In this document: positions 16,617 through 31,600 of the stretch, piece by piece
Position numbering within the stretch: the first letter of the stretch is position 1
Layout of the letters: every line of letters starts with the position of its first letter
DNA from: Lineus longissimus
Lineage: Eukaryota; Nemertea; Pilidiophora; Heteronemertea; Lineidae
Assembly: GCF_910592395.1 (NCBI RefSeq)
Contig: NC_088312.1
Location: 11,036,001-11,100,000 of the forward strand
Reading direction: 5' to 3'
Length of the DNA stretch: 64,000 bases
The notes under the pieces: generated by a model
The model's database searches: none
Seen by the model: only the letters and a program-made list of their open reading frames with translations
What the model was told of the DNA's origin: nothing
Position numbers and translations under genes: made by a program

Positions 16617-19600
16617 TCAGATGCGAGCCAAATATGACAACGTGAGCAACACACACTCCAATTCTTCCCGCTCAGGTCGATTCAAATAGTCATATGACTT
16701 GGTGTAATAGATTATTGCATTGTCAGTAACTTCCAAGTCTTCATTCCTCTGTATCCTCTTAAGATGTTCCTTTGTCATCCTAAGGCAAGTAAGTCGTACC
16801 TGAAGGAAATAAAAAAGCTAGATATTAGAAGATTTGGTCAGTATTAGTCCATGTCATGACCAATATCATCACACTAACTTTCGTGTCACTGTACCAATCC
16901 GAACATCAGCAAATGATTCGCACGCACATCATATTCTCTGATGTAAATAGGACACTGCCATATTGCTTGCCATGGAACTAAATTTAGGGAGCATCATGTG
17001 ACCAATCTTGTGACAAGAATTGTTCTGTTCATAATGGCAGACATGTCCTGCATACCAGCAGTTTTGCATCTGATTTCCGATTCTACTGAAATTTGGCAAA
17101 CATCAGTGCATATCTATTTAAACAAGGGTAGAACACAGTCTAGATCAAATAGTGATCAAACATGCATGCTTTGTCACTTTTATAACTTTGACCTCTGTGA
17201 CCCTGACAATCAGATCAAATTTCCCAGCAATACTTCATTAACCCTCTCCAGAAGTACTTGGGATTAAAGTTTTAAGGGGATTTGACCATTATTTCAGAAG
17301 AAAGCAGAACTCTGGCTGGACGGAAATTTGGCATATTCAAGGTACCTCTGTGAGTGCATACTGAGACGAGGTCAGAAAATTCTCAGTCAACTAGTTACAA
17401 AATGTGCCCGCTTTGTCATTTTTCTGAACTTTGACCTCGGTAACCTTGAAAAGTAGGTCTGAAAATGAAAAGATAGCCTCAATGAAACGGCCAGGGGCCA
17501 TTGTACTCAACGTAGACAATGATTTTATGCTAGTTATGAAAAGTACTATTCAGTGAACGAAATGGAAGTTTCATGACATTTAACTGCTTTGACCCTGAAA
17601 ATAGGTAAAATCAAAACAATGTCAAATCCCAAAATCATAAGACATCTGATGTATCCTTGCTAGGGGTCTCTGATATAAAATTTCATTGAAAAATTTTTTT
17701 GGCAGTCCCTGACCGGGATTTGAACTCACGACCTTTGGATTGCCACAATACGAAAAAACACACAAAATGGTGGCCTAATGAACGACACCAAATAAATAAA
17801 GACAAAGTAAGATACAAGTCAGGAGATAAAAAGAACAAGAGGCCCACGGGCCTGGCGCTCAGCTGTTGTCTTCCGATAAGTGATCTTCCAAGGAAATAGT
17901 CAACACGTGCAAGAAAACACCATTTTTCGCATTGATTGCGATGGACCCCTTACAGGCATACCCTTGTTTACACCCACAACCTGGTCTTCAGGTGAAAGTG
18001 TAACAACATGTACAATGCATGGTATGGTGGAATTTCACTTCCTACCTGGACACAAGGCCTGTTTGAAATTGACCAGCATGTTACATGACCAAGGCCTAGT
18101 ATCCAGGACATGTGGGACACTGAGTCCATGGCAAGGACTGTACTTTAGACTGAATGTTTACCTGGAGACAAGAATTTGTTTATCAACAAGGGGGTGCCCG
18201 TAACTGGCCCATTGTCATTGTGATTGTTTCGTTTTCGTTGTTGATGTCTTCGGCGATCTAAATTTACCAGATGTATTATGCCTGAAACGGCACCATGTTG
18301 CATCGTTACAATGCTATGGGATTCATACTAAAATCTGCTCCGCCAAATAAGAGTTCCTATGACCAATGGCTGGCAGAAAATCAAAGTTATATTGAGATAA
18401 AATCTTCAGACATCTTACCAGCGCTAATCAATTCGTGAACATGTGCGATAGATGGCGTCTTGCCAAATCCGGACCTACTTTCCCTCAATGTTGAATACGT
18501 CGATAAGAGCTCATGATCTATCATTCCATGCAAAAAATGGCAATAACAACACCACTAATAGCGTCAAATTATTTTTCAGTTATCATTAACGCATCAACAC
18601 GCATCTTTCTCAAACTAAATGAAAGACCTATATCGCCTTTCATGCACAATCACATATCAATCCGCTCCGACACATCCATTCAATTCGATAACACTCGATA
18701 CAGTTTGATAAATAAACAAAGTTTTCGTGCTTTGTTCGGTCAAAATCAATGGATATAATAAACTCATGCAGAATAGCAATACTAATGGAACTAATTTCCG
18801 CAGTTTCCAATATTTTGAACACATATCACAACATCACCAAGTCTCAGATGATCTGCATAAATTACGATAAATAATGAGGTCGTCGCTTTAATTTTCGCGA
18901 AGAAAGAATACTCCATTCGAAAGTTGTTTTTACCAAATTCCGTTAAGCCCATCATTCTGAGGGCATTTGAACACATTCTGGTTGATCTTTTCTATTACCG
19001 TGTAAAGTTTTGTACAACAATACATTTCCGTAAAGGCTTAAATAAGAAAATTTGTCACCTACAAAATCATCGCTCCGGTCGAAATAAACATAAAGGTTGC
19101 CGCCATTTTCTGGATGACACGGGTTGCAAATGTATGTATGTGTGTCAGTTCAGGGCGGGAAATTTAAAGCGGGGTCATCCGGGGTCAAACAACAGTTTTG
19201 CTCACTCCCGCCAACTGGTGATATAAATCGACACTAATCTATTATATATTAAAACTCCTATATCAAGCAGACCTCTTCAACTTTACTTCAAGCTTCTATC
19301 TGCTTGAATAAAGCGGCAAAAAATTATTTTAAAATTTACGCATTTTGGGCCCTGGTGAGATGATTTTGAGTCGAATCGCACAGATTTTTTTCGTAACAAC
19401 ATTTCATGCGGTGCTTATATATTAGACCAGATTTGAAGTGCCTGGGTTGTACGGTTACAAAATGCCCAACATGGCTGGATGGATGGAAGGATGGAAGGAC
19501 GCACACCAATCAAATAGCTATTTGACTAGCTCAGCTGACTTAAGTCAGCTGAGCTAAAAAAGATAAAAAAAGAAAAAAAGAGGCCCAAGGGCCTGGCGCT

Positions 19601-22600
19601 CAGCTGAAAACATGGAAATGCCTTCAACCTCAATTTTGTTGACCGTAATGTCTATATCAGGCAAACATACCAGAGTAAAACAACTTTTAAATAACGACAA
19701 AAAATGCCAAATCTACGATAAGTGCTGTGGCTGACCTTGAAAAGAAGGTCAAATCAAAGACCTAGGTGAGATATTATGTAAAGGAGACTTCTTGGACTTA
19801 CTGCACACCACCCAAAACATTTGAGTCACTCTGGATATAACAAAAGCTTTAAAATGTCCACAAAAAAAAATCCAAGATGGCCGCCCACCAAATTATTAAA
19901 AAAAGTAAAGAAAATGTAATATACAAGTGAAAAAAGTAAAAATTAAAAAAAATAAAAAATTTGACCCGAAGTGGGATTGGAACCCACAACCTTTGGAGTC
20001 ATACAAGAGCGGGAAATTCAAATCAAGCTTAAATTTGGTCAAACGACATTTTTGCTCACTACCGCCAACTGGTAATATAAATCGACACTAACCTATTTTA
20101 TATTAAAACTCCTATATCAAGCAGACCTCTTCAACTTTATTTCAAGCTTCTTTCTGCTTGAATAAAGCTGCAAAAAATTGTTTTGTGTTTTACGCATTTT
20201 GCCACCTGGGGGGCTGATTTTGAGTCAAATCGCACAATTTTTTTTTCATAAGCAAGATTTTATGCGATGTTTATATATTAGACCAGATTTGAAGCGCCTG
20301 GGTTGTACGGTTACAAAATGCCCAACATGGCTGGAAGGAAGGATGGCTAGATGGCATGATGGAAGGATGGACACCAATCGAATAGCTATTGGACTAGCTC
20401 CGCTGACTTAGTCAGCTGAGCTAAAAAGAAAAAAAGAAAAATATTTTTGGCAGTCCCTGACCAGGATTTGAACTCACGACCTTTGGATTGCCACAATACG
20501 AAAATGAAACGGCCAATTTACGCTATTTGACCTCTGTGACCTTGAAAAGTAGGTCAAATTAAAAACCCGTACGATATATGATGTATCCTTGCTATGAGTA
20601 CCTACCACGAAAGTTTTATCAAAAACAAGTCATTAATAAGTGAGATATCACACTTTTTAGATTTCCACATTTGGCCCCCTGGTGGCCAATCTGAGAATCA
20701 GATCGGACTGTAATTCAGTTTCAGGGGTCACGTAACCTGGGGGGTCACGTGTACAAAGTTTCAAGATCATAGCCCCAGCGGTTAAGAAACATGCCACAGG
20801 ATACGACGACGACGGACAACGACGACGACGACGGACGACGGACACTGCGGTATTGTATAGACTCCCCTACGGTGAGCCAAAAACACACATTCCGATGACC
20901 CACTCATTGCAAGATCTGTCAGGTGTCATGAGGGTTGCTCTGCAAAATCCATCAAGGATGAACTAAAACAACGCATCAAAGGCAGCTGGAAAACATAACT
21001 CTTCAGGAGATTCAGGACTCAATCAGTTCATGGAAGAAACATTAGCTTGTGAGAAGATGGATGGATCAACTGATCACCTTTTCAAGCGAAAGATGCAAGG
21101 ACATCAATTTGAAGTGTCTGGAATATGCATGCATTTGTGAACACTGATCACCAAACTGAAATGCACGCAAACATTTCCCGGCTTACACTTACAGTACTGA
21201 GGTCAAAAGTTTTATTGGCTAATCTATCTTTGTCTTGTGTCTGTGACTGTAGCCACAGTCACACTGCAAGCACCTCCAATGCGATTTCCCAAATACGGAT
21301 TCCATTGAACTCAAAAGACACCTTAATTCACTTCACTAGAGTGTTCAGATTATCAGAACTCAAGCACCCCCTGTCATTAGTAGTACAAAAAGTGCGTCCA
21401 AAATCGATGAAAATGCGAGCCGTGTGAGTATGACAGTGTTGTTACCCATGTGATAAAACGGAAACATGTCATTCTTCTCTGACTGCACATGCCCAACTAG
21501 GATTTCTAAATTTGACGATTCAGATTTGTGAAGTCGGTTTTACAATGACTTGCGTGAAGCTGTTTGGAAGCGTCTTGAAATGCTTGTAGTGTGAACAGGT
21601 AATTCGCTTTGGAGGTTTCAAAGCAAATTAAGCGCCTTTCAATTTGTATTGAGTTGCCAGTGTGAATGTGCCTTGTGTTCCATGGCCTGACGGAAACAAA
21701 CAAATTTATAGGTATGTACTTGTAGTTTAGTTGGTGTAGTTCAATGTTCATGAGTAAGGGTGGATCCCAATGAGAACAGAATCCTCTTTAGGAGGGCATG
21801 GGTCAAATGAAATAGAAGTTACATGACTGTACCATTGTGGCTTGAACGACAAATCCGAACACACGGTCCTGGTGCCCAAACTCGCGCAAGGCCGTAAAGG
21901 GTAGCTCAAGCAATAGCTCAGCACCATGCTGTCCTTGAAGCTTGCTTCCATAGCCTTTGATAGATTCTTCTCCTTCATCATTTACTTTGGATTTTTTTGA
22001 TCTCTCCTCCACTTCATCTTGTTCCTCATCAGTGACCTTACGCTTCCGTGTTCGAAGCGGTGGTTTGCATCCCTCAGACTCAGAGTCTTCAAATTCATCC
22101 TTCTGCCCTGGTTTAAACTGAAAGGAAAAGTGGGTGCTTTTCGTTTATTTAAATCGCCAAAAGTAAAATGTCTTTGTAAAATGACATGGTCCAGGGACCA
22201 TGCGCTCACATGTGGACCCTGTAATATGTGTGAATGTAATGCTGATTAGTGTGCTCACCTGTGGACTCTGTATAATGCTGATTAGTATTACTATAGTGTG
22301 CTCACCCGTGAACCCTGTAAATGTAATGCTGATTCGTACGACTACATGTACTACTAGAGTGTGCTCACCTGTGGACCCTGTAAGTGTAATGCTGATTAGT
22401 AATAGTATAGTGTGCTCACCCGTGAACCCTGTAAATGTAATGCTGATTAGAATAGAACAGCATTAGGCCAAGTACATATGCAAATTTGGCTAGAATGATT
22501 TATGTCCTGAAATGGAGAAATAAAGGGTGCATTTTCCCCTGTGTGTTAGGTGCCATTTCTAATTTCTCCTCCCGATACACATCACAAAAGTGTCACTTCA

Positions 22601-25600
22601 CCCATAATTGCATACCTAACTTCCAAGAAGTGGTCACCAGAACAGTATATATAACTGTTGGTTCTAACATATCGGTGGTGACCTTGAATAAATTTGGAGT
22701 AGACTGGTTCCTGGCTTCGATGTTCAGGGCAAAATGGCTTGCACCGGACTTTGATAGCGAGCACTCCAGCGCCGGCCACGAGCATCAAAGACGGGAACTA
22801 GTTTTAGTTGGGACTTGCAATTTTCCCAGAAACAACAACTACAGTAGAACCTCTCTATTTTGAAGGGACACCCTCGGGACTGACAAGAGCTGTCCTTTTT
22901 AGAGAGGTGTCCTGATTAGAGAGGTCAAATTGAATGCAAACAACCAATTTGGGACAAAAGCTACATGTAGGGTCCTTACTCGAGAGATTGTCCTTAATAG
23001 AGAATTATGATATTAATGAAAATCTACATACATGTATGTATTTTGCAACAAGAACATAAAATCGACCCTGCTATTGGACAACTGGGAAAACAGCGGAATA
23101 AGTAAAATGCTACATATTTGGGACACAAAACACAATATTTGGGTGGAGGAGAATACTATCATAGATGAAATGGTCGTGGACCATGTGCTCACGTGTGTGT
23201 TCGAATAGGTTTTGCTTACCGCGCTGTTAAGGACATTGTTATATGTTAAAGCAATGTGTATTATTTTTTGGTTGGAGGGACAGTTGTCGACACCAGTTAA
23301 GTCCACAAGATCCAATTAAAAGTGTGATTGGTAGGACTGGAGATCAGGCAGAGGGGGTCAGGGGAGATGAAGGCAGACTTCCAAAGGTCATGTAGGCCTT
23401 GGAATAGACTTGAATTTTCTCATGCCACTTGGCAACATTTCAAGGCACCCTTTAATACAAAATGTACCCTTGCTGAAGAACCTGCCATTAAAAGTTTATA
23501 ATGAAATGGCCAGGGGCCATTGTGCTCACTGTAGACACACAAAATGGCCGCCTAATTAAACGACACCAAATAAATAAAGACAAAGTAAGATACAAGTCAG
23601 GAGATAAAAAAGAAAAAGATAAAAAAAGAAAAATATTTTTGGCAGTCCCTGACCGGGATTTGAACTCACGACCTTTGGATTGCCACAATACGAAAAAAAC
23701 ACAAAATGTGCAATTCTGGCCATATTTGAATTACGATCTGACCAAAACTTAGCGTACAAATAGTGGCTTTTTAAATGCATCATTACAGAAAATAAGAACG
23801 TTTTACAATGAACAACGACAAAACGTACCAAGAAACGGTAAAAAATTTTTTAACTTTGACCTCTGTGAACTTGAAAAGTAGGTCAAATCGAAAACCCGTA
23901 TGATATGTGATGTATCCTTGCCAAGAGTACCTGCGATAAAATTTTCATCAAAAACAAATCAGTAATGAGTGAGATATCACACGAGTTTAGGCCCCTAGTG
24001 GCCAAGTCAGTTACCAGACCGGACCGAAATTCAGTAACAAAGGTCATCTGACCTAGGGGGTCATTTGCTCGAAGTTTAAAGTTAGACCAAAATGGAATGG
24101 CGCTGCGCCATGCCCCGTTTTCCTGCCGCCATATGCCTTTTTAGAAGCTAAATTTTGCGCCCTGCCCCTTCCAAATCAACGCCCTGCCCTGTTAAGACCA
24201 ATGAAATTTGCGCCCTGCCCCCTCAACAGACACCACCTTGCCGCAAATTCCCACGCGCCAAGCCCCGCTGAAATACCGGCATTTTCGCGCCAATCTCTAG
24301 TAGCCAGCCACATCGTCAATCATACATTAATTTATCCTCGTTGCTGCAGCAAACATCGTAACACAACAACCCATACAAAGGCAAGGGACGATCATTCCTC
24401 CGCACGAGGTTGATTTAGTTTCTTGATTCGCCGCAGTTTCATTTTATTGCATTAATCTATAGATCTGAGTGGCGCTGCAATCGATCATATCTGTCACCGG
24501 AAAAGACTGCGGGCGGAACGGGAGAAATTAACCGCCCTGCACCATCATAGCCTGGAAACGATGTTTCAAAGGTAATTTACATCAATTTTAGAATGCCCTC
24601 TTGCAAACACGCCTAGTTTAAACAACCAATATCGTAGTTGAGTTGTGTATTTCGATCTGACAGCGCGATGCCAGTGCACGTGTTTGGAGTTTGATTGTTG
24701 ACAGTCATGGTGACGAGGCATTAAAAAGAGCGGGAATAACAGAGACGCACGTGGTCGGGAGATTGTCCCGTCTTTTCGCGGGATTCTGTCGATGTCGGAG
24801 AGATGGTTTCATGGGAAACTTCTGGAGTTTACTAGTTGCATAGAATGTTCTTACTTGATTATTATTTGATTATTCAGTTGGAAAGTTGATTTTTTTCATC
24901 AAAGAGTAATACAGTACACTAACATGACTTTGGTTACAATATATAAATTCTGGTCACTTCACATTACTACCACGTGTCTAAAGCTATTAACAGTTATAGT
25001 GCGTGATTAAAGCTGGGACTTACAGTTTACATGCAACATTACAACTTATTAATTGGACTCCCTTAGAAGGTTCAAGACCCCGACTGCCACTGCCCTCACA
25101 GCATGCCCATTTTCAGAGTTGGTCCTTAAACATGCCCTTTTTGTAATCTTGAACTGCCATTGCTCTCAACAGCATGCACCATGCCCCTTTTCAGAGTTGG
25201 TCCTAAAAACCATGCCCTTTTGAAATCCTGGCAGAAGCACTATGCTAGGGGTCCCTGCCATGAAGATTTGATGGAAAAATGTCCCTAGTAAGAGAGAGAG
25301 AAATTGCACTTCCTCCTTTTTCAGTTTTGGTCCCCTGGTGGCCAACTCAATACTTAGATCGAGCTAAAATTCGGCGTCAAAGGTTATCTGATGTAGGGGG
25401 TAATATGTACAAAGTTTCAAGTTCATAGTTCTGGCGGTTGAGAAACGTGCGATAGTTACACTCAAAACGGCCAATTTACGTCATTTGACCTCTGCGACCT
25501 CGAAAAGTAGGTCAAATTAAAAACCTGTATGATATATGATGTATCCTTGCTAAGAGTACCTACATGTACTACCACAAAAGTTTTTTCACTAATAAGCGAG

Positions 25601-28600
25601 ATACATGTATCAATCTTTTTAGATATCCACATTTGGCCCCCAAGTTGAGAATCAGATCGGATTGAAATTCAGTGTCACAGGAAATACATGTAATATGACC
25701 TAGGGGGTCATGTGTACAAAGTTTAAAGTTCATAGCTTTAGCGGTTAAGAAACATGCCACTGTTAGGATACGACAACGACTACGGATGACGGACGACGGA
25801 CACTGCAGTATCGTACACACTCCCCAACGGTGAGCCAAAAACATGTGCAAGTTATTAAATACTGTGTTAATACTGTTGGTTTACTGGTCCCCTGTTCATC
25901 AGAGTCAGACTGGTGGCAATTGGGCAGGTAAAGCAATAATAATTACAATTCTTGAGCTTTCAGATTTGGCCCCCAGGTGGCCAAGTTGAGAATCAGATTG
26001 GACTGAAATGTGTTGTCTGAGGTTATCTGACATATACTAGTATGGCAATCTATACCCAGATTCCAGAACTTAGGTTCATAGCCTCAGTCACTATAAAAAA
26101 ATGAGCCAAAAAAATTACATCGAAAAAAAAATTCACTAAGAAGAGAGACTAAGTCATTGTCATTGCACTTTCTACTTTTCAGTCTTGGCCACCTGCTGGT
26201 ACAAAGAAATTTGATGATGGTGTCAAGTCCACCATTCTCAGTTTTAAGCGGCTGATCTCAGAAAAGGTCAATTCAGTAATCAAACAGCTCCATTTTCACA
26301 TCTACTAGTGATCTACATACCTCGTCGACTGTGATAACCAGAAATCCATTTTCTTCATATATCTTTCCAAATTGAACATCTGGCGATGATGTCACTTGAG
26401 TTCCCAACACATTCATTTTTCGAGTTTTCACATAACCAGGACTGAAGAAAGGAAAGATGTCAATTAAATGGCATTGGCCAGCATTGTCATCGACAACTGA
26501 TTGTGGTCTGTAATGTAGTAAGTAACAACCCTTTTATTGCTCAAATAATGCTCAAATTGATGTTTTACTTCCGGTGGTACATTTGATCAATACGGTAGAG
26601 CTACCTCCAGAAGCTGGTAGTCTATACTATCATTTTTGAGGGCGTTTAAAACAGTTTAGTCAGGCGGTGGAGGTCACTGGACAAATCCTGAACTTTTTAA
26701 GAAATATCCTTTTTCTGAAATAAAATTTGAAATTACAAAAATGAAACGACCAGGGGCCATTGTGCTCACCGTAAGTATATTTAGTAAAGAATTAATTCAT
26801 GCTAGTAACAGAAAGTGCTACAGCATGTAGCCCAATGGAAGTTTTATGAGGTAAGGCCAAAAAACACATGTGCAAGTAATACTGTATGGTGGGTTAGCTG
26901 GTCCCATGTTCATCAGACTGGTGGCCATTGGGCAAGTAAAGCAATAATCACAACTCTTAAACCTTTCAGATTTGGCCCCCAAGGTGGCTAAGTTGAGAAT
27001 CAGATTGGACTGGAATGCATTATCTGAGGTTATCTGACCCATTTGGCCATATACCCAGTTTCAGGTTCATAGCTACGTACGGAAGTTGCACTCTAACACT
27101 AACAGCCAATTTTTGCCATTTGATCTCTGTGACCTTGAAAAGTAGGTCAAAAGAATGGTCCAGGGACCATGTGCTCACCTCAGTTAATGTTAGTGCATGT
27201 CATTTGCAGTGGATGCACATGTCACATGGATATTGGTTGACATCTAATCAACAGTATAGGGAGTAACAGGGTTTCGTTGAATTTTCAAGATAGCAGCAAG
27301 GCGGCCATATTTGTCATCAGATTGCATCGAAAATTTAGGATGACGCACAAAGATACATAATCACATGAAATTTGGTTGCAATCCAATTATCAGTTTTAGA
27401 GTCATAGGACTTTGAATGATTTTCAAAATGGCCGCCTGGCAGCCATATTAGGTGACAGATTTGACTAAAATTCTGGGATAATGTAAAGGGTACATAGATA
27501 AATAAACATGTGAAATTTGGTTGAAATCCCATCATCGGTTTCAGAGTAATATGACTTTGTTTAATTTTCAAGATGGCCGCCTGGCGGCCATATTTTATGT
27601 CAAAGCACGCCAAATTTTAGGTGTAGATTAGAGGGTCACTAGATACATGTCCACACAAATTTAGAAGCCTATAGCTCAAATAGAAACGAAACGTGCCACC
27701 TTACGGTGATTTAATGAAGTTTGACCTCTGTGACCTTGAAATGTAAGTCAATTCAAAAACCCGGTGGATATATGATGTACCCTTGATGGAAGTACCGACA
27801 GTATTTTTTTTCAAAATTTTCCGACCAGTATTAAGGGAAATATTGTATATTTTAACTTTTAGCATTCAGCCCCCTGGTGGCTGAACCGTGAATCGCATCG
27901 GACCGAATCTTGGTCTCCAAGGTGTCATTACATAAAGGTACATGTGTATAAAGTTTAAACTCAATAGCTCTAACAGTTACGAAACGTGCCCTGCTAACGG
28001 ACGACGGACGACGACAACAACGACGACGGACGCCACGGTATAGGATAAGCTCACCTCTTTTGAGAGGTGAGCTAATAAATGAAATGTCCTTTGGACATTG
28101 TGCTCACCTGGGGTCGATTTATTCCTAGATATTATGACAGATTTGTAGTTTGGTAGTTGACATGAATTAATGTGATGCCTGCAGCTGATCGCATGAGTGA
28201 GAGTGGACATATGCTATTATTTATTACTATTAACAGAGATTTCATAGGATTTTACAAACTTGACCTACTTATCACTGAAAAGTTGGTCACATTGACCTAC
28301 TTTTTTGGTCAACATGTAGAGATGCTCAATAAGTGTCAACATACCAAATTAAAAGAGTCTACAAGAAGTGATGACCAAACGTGCCACCTGTGGTGAAATT
28401 ACAGAGTTTGACCTCTGTAACCTTGAAAAGTACGTCATGTAGTCTCTTCAGAGGCATCCACAGAAAAAAATTCAAGATCCTAGCTATCAGCATTCATGAG
28501 ATATTGACAACATAAGGTTTTCAAAGATGGCCGCCTGGAGCCAAGAAAGTAGGTCAAATGGCGATGATTTTCGGTATGTCAGGTCATGCTGTCATAAGAC

Positions 28601-31600
28601 ATCCACACACCAAGTTTCAACCTCCTAGACTCAATTGTGAGCAAACGTGCCACCTGCGGTGAAATTATAGAGTTTGACCTCTGTGACCTTGAAAAGTAGG
28701 TCAAATCAAAAACCCGGGTATTGATAGAAAAAGGTTTGTGGGATCTTGTCAGCGCACTGAATTAAAAGTGGATATTGAGTGATAGAAAACCCATTTGTGA
28801 CCATATTGGAGCGCCCCCTGTAGGATGCGCTTGCAAGATCCAGCCATGAATGATAGAGAAAGTTAGACACATTTACCTATGCAACCCCCACATACCAATA
28901 TAAGCATGGGATCTTGTTAGCGCAGCGAAAAAATGCATATCGAAAATCAAAAAATGACTTCTTTACCATTTTCACCATTTTTGGGGTTGAACTTCAGTGA
29001 CCTCTAGCACCTAAACGAGAAGGAGTTTGGGGCTGGGACTTTGGATTTTTTCTAGTCCCATCAGGTACATCAACTGACCAGAGAAGGAGAAAAATTCCAG
29101 TCGGTGTGTATCACACGTTAATAGAAAGTGTCTGATTCTTAGAAATAATGGCTCTTAATAAGCAAGATCACACTTTTTAATCCACCTTCGGCCCCCTGGT
29201 GGCCAAGTTGAGAATCAGATCGGACCAATATTCAACGCTAATTTAGAGGTTATCTGATATAGGGGGTTATGTGTACCAAGTTTCAAGTTCATAGCTTTGG
29301 CGGTAAGAAAATGTGCCATAGTTACAATAAAACGGCCAATTTACGCCATTTGACCTCTGCAACCTTGAAAAGTAGGTCAAATTAAAAACCCGTGTGATAT
29401 ATGATGTATCATTGTTATGGGTACCTACCACAAAAGTTTAATCGAAAACAAGTCATTAATAAGCGAGATATCACACTTTTAAGATATCCACATTCGGCCC
29501 CCTGGTGGCCAAGTTGAGAATCAGATCGGACCGAAATTCAACGCCAGAGATTATCTGATATAGGGGGTTATATGTACCAAGTTTCAAGTTCATAGCTTCG
29601 GCGGTTGAGAAACGTGCCATAGTTTCAATAAAACGGCCAATTTATGCAATTAGACCTCTGCGACCTTGAAAAGTACGTCAAATTAAAAACCTGTATGATA
29701 TATGATGTATCCTTGCTATGACTGAGTGCCTACCACGAAAGTTTAATCGAAAACAAGTCATAAACTAGAATTAGCTTGTCAGCTAATTTGAAGCCCGCCT
29801 CGCCAAGTCATGAAGCAGCTGACTCTTATACTTAGTAGTTGGCCGTAGACCTGGTCAGCTGTAAACATTATTTGTGTCAATCACCAGAACGAGGCTTGCT
29901 CGTCATCATACACAATGCCTAAATCTAGGTCATCATCTAATAGCGTCGTTTGGGCAATATATTGCAGATAACCCTATAATCATTACTTGATTCATCATCA
30001 AATGTCAAATAAACATGAAGCAACGCTGAAATCACTTGTAAAACGGCATTTAAAGCGCCGAACCGGTGCCCCTCCGTGATAATTTATGATTGCGATTCGC
30101 GCGCGTGACGTCATCAAAATGAAATTTTTTCAATATTTTTGAACTTACCGCTGGGTATTTCCATTCCAACGATCGTACATCAATCAAAGCATATCAAGTG
30201 TCCTAATTGTTTATTCAATATCTATCTACCTCTTTGTGTACGAGTTTATCAGTCTTTTTAATGCAGAAACGTACATATTTTGGTGATTTGTGGTGAAAAA
30301 TCGCCGTCAAATCATGTCTTCACTTCACTCACGCCGTACGCAAAAAGTATCCAACGTAGCTCAAAAACCGAACCACGTGTTTCGCAGCCACGTGTTTCGG
30401 CAACCATTCTAACTCAGTCATTGGTCAAGCATCAGCATGATTAATTATAACTACCCCCACTGAATACCAAAAAGAATAGGGCATTCTGATTTGCCATTGG
30501 CTGGTTATGCGTGTCTTTGAAGTTAGCGTCATGGCAACGCGATCGACAATCTGACTGCCTGCTGTTCACGTGAACCGTCGTTAGTGTAGTATGCAAGATG
30601 TTTTTCGCAATGCGCATGCACGAAGCTATTAGGTCAATCGTTTACTTTCCACCGCGAATAAACCTTGATGATCACCAAACGGCGGGGTGCCGCACGAATA
30701 ATAGAAGAGCAATGGATTAATGATCAAAACTTTAATAAATCGCCAATTGGGCCCATAATCTCATCGTTTTTGGTCATAGCATACATCAAATATCCCTGAA
30801 AGTTTCAGAGTGATGCGTGTATTATTTCTGGAGTTGTCTTGCGGAAACCACAGATTGGATACTGGAGAGAGAGAGAGAGAGAGAGAAACAGTGAAAACAA
30901 GTAAGACCGCCCATTCTGATGACCGCCCATTCTGATGGGGCGGTCTTAATAAGCGAGATATCACACTTTTTAGATATCCACATTTGGCCCCCTGGTTGGC
31001 AAGTTGAGAATCTGATCGGACTGAAATTCAGTGTCAGGGTTCAAATGACCTAGGGGGTCAAATGACCTACATTTGTAGGGGGTCATGCGTACAAAGTTTC
31101 AAGTTCATAGCCCCAGCGGTTTAGAAACGTGCTACAGGATACGACGACGGACGACGACGACGACGGACACTGCGGTATTGTATAGACTCCCCTACGGCGA
31201 GCCAAAAGCTGGCTCTTGACCTTTTTTGGAAGCAGCCCACAGGCACAGTTCAACGTGACCAATCTCAATGTAATCATGGTCAGCTTACCTTATGTCCAGT
31301 TCACACAAATATGCAAAGCGTTCAAAGAGATTTACAAATGCTGCTTTATTTGGAGCCTCACTACTATCCACGACCATTTTGCGAATCATCATATCTAGAT
31401 TTTCCATGAACCTAATGACTTTCCCAAGACTGAAAAAAGAAAAAACATCATAGTCTTAGGCAGTGCAATTTGCAACTGGTGTACTATTGGGTACATGAAT
31501 GAAGCCCCCACCAAAAACTACAAATCACAGTTTTGCCGAGTGGCAGAATGTATACGTCTAAAGTACCCAAAATGAGTCACGTTATGTTGCGATTTGCCAC

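Noticed and set aside
19962-20015. Functional tRNA gene
   Set aside because: Only the T-arm and B box are convincing, it recurs in dispersed repeats, and no full cloverleaf could be drawn.
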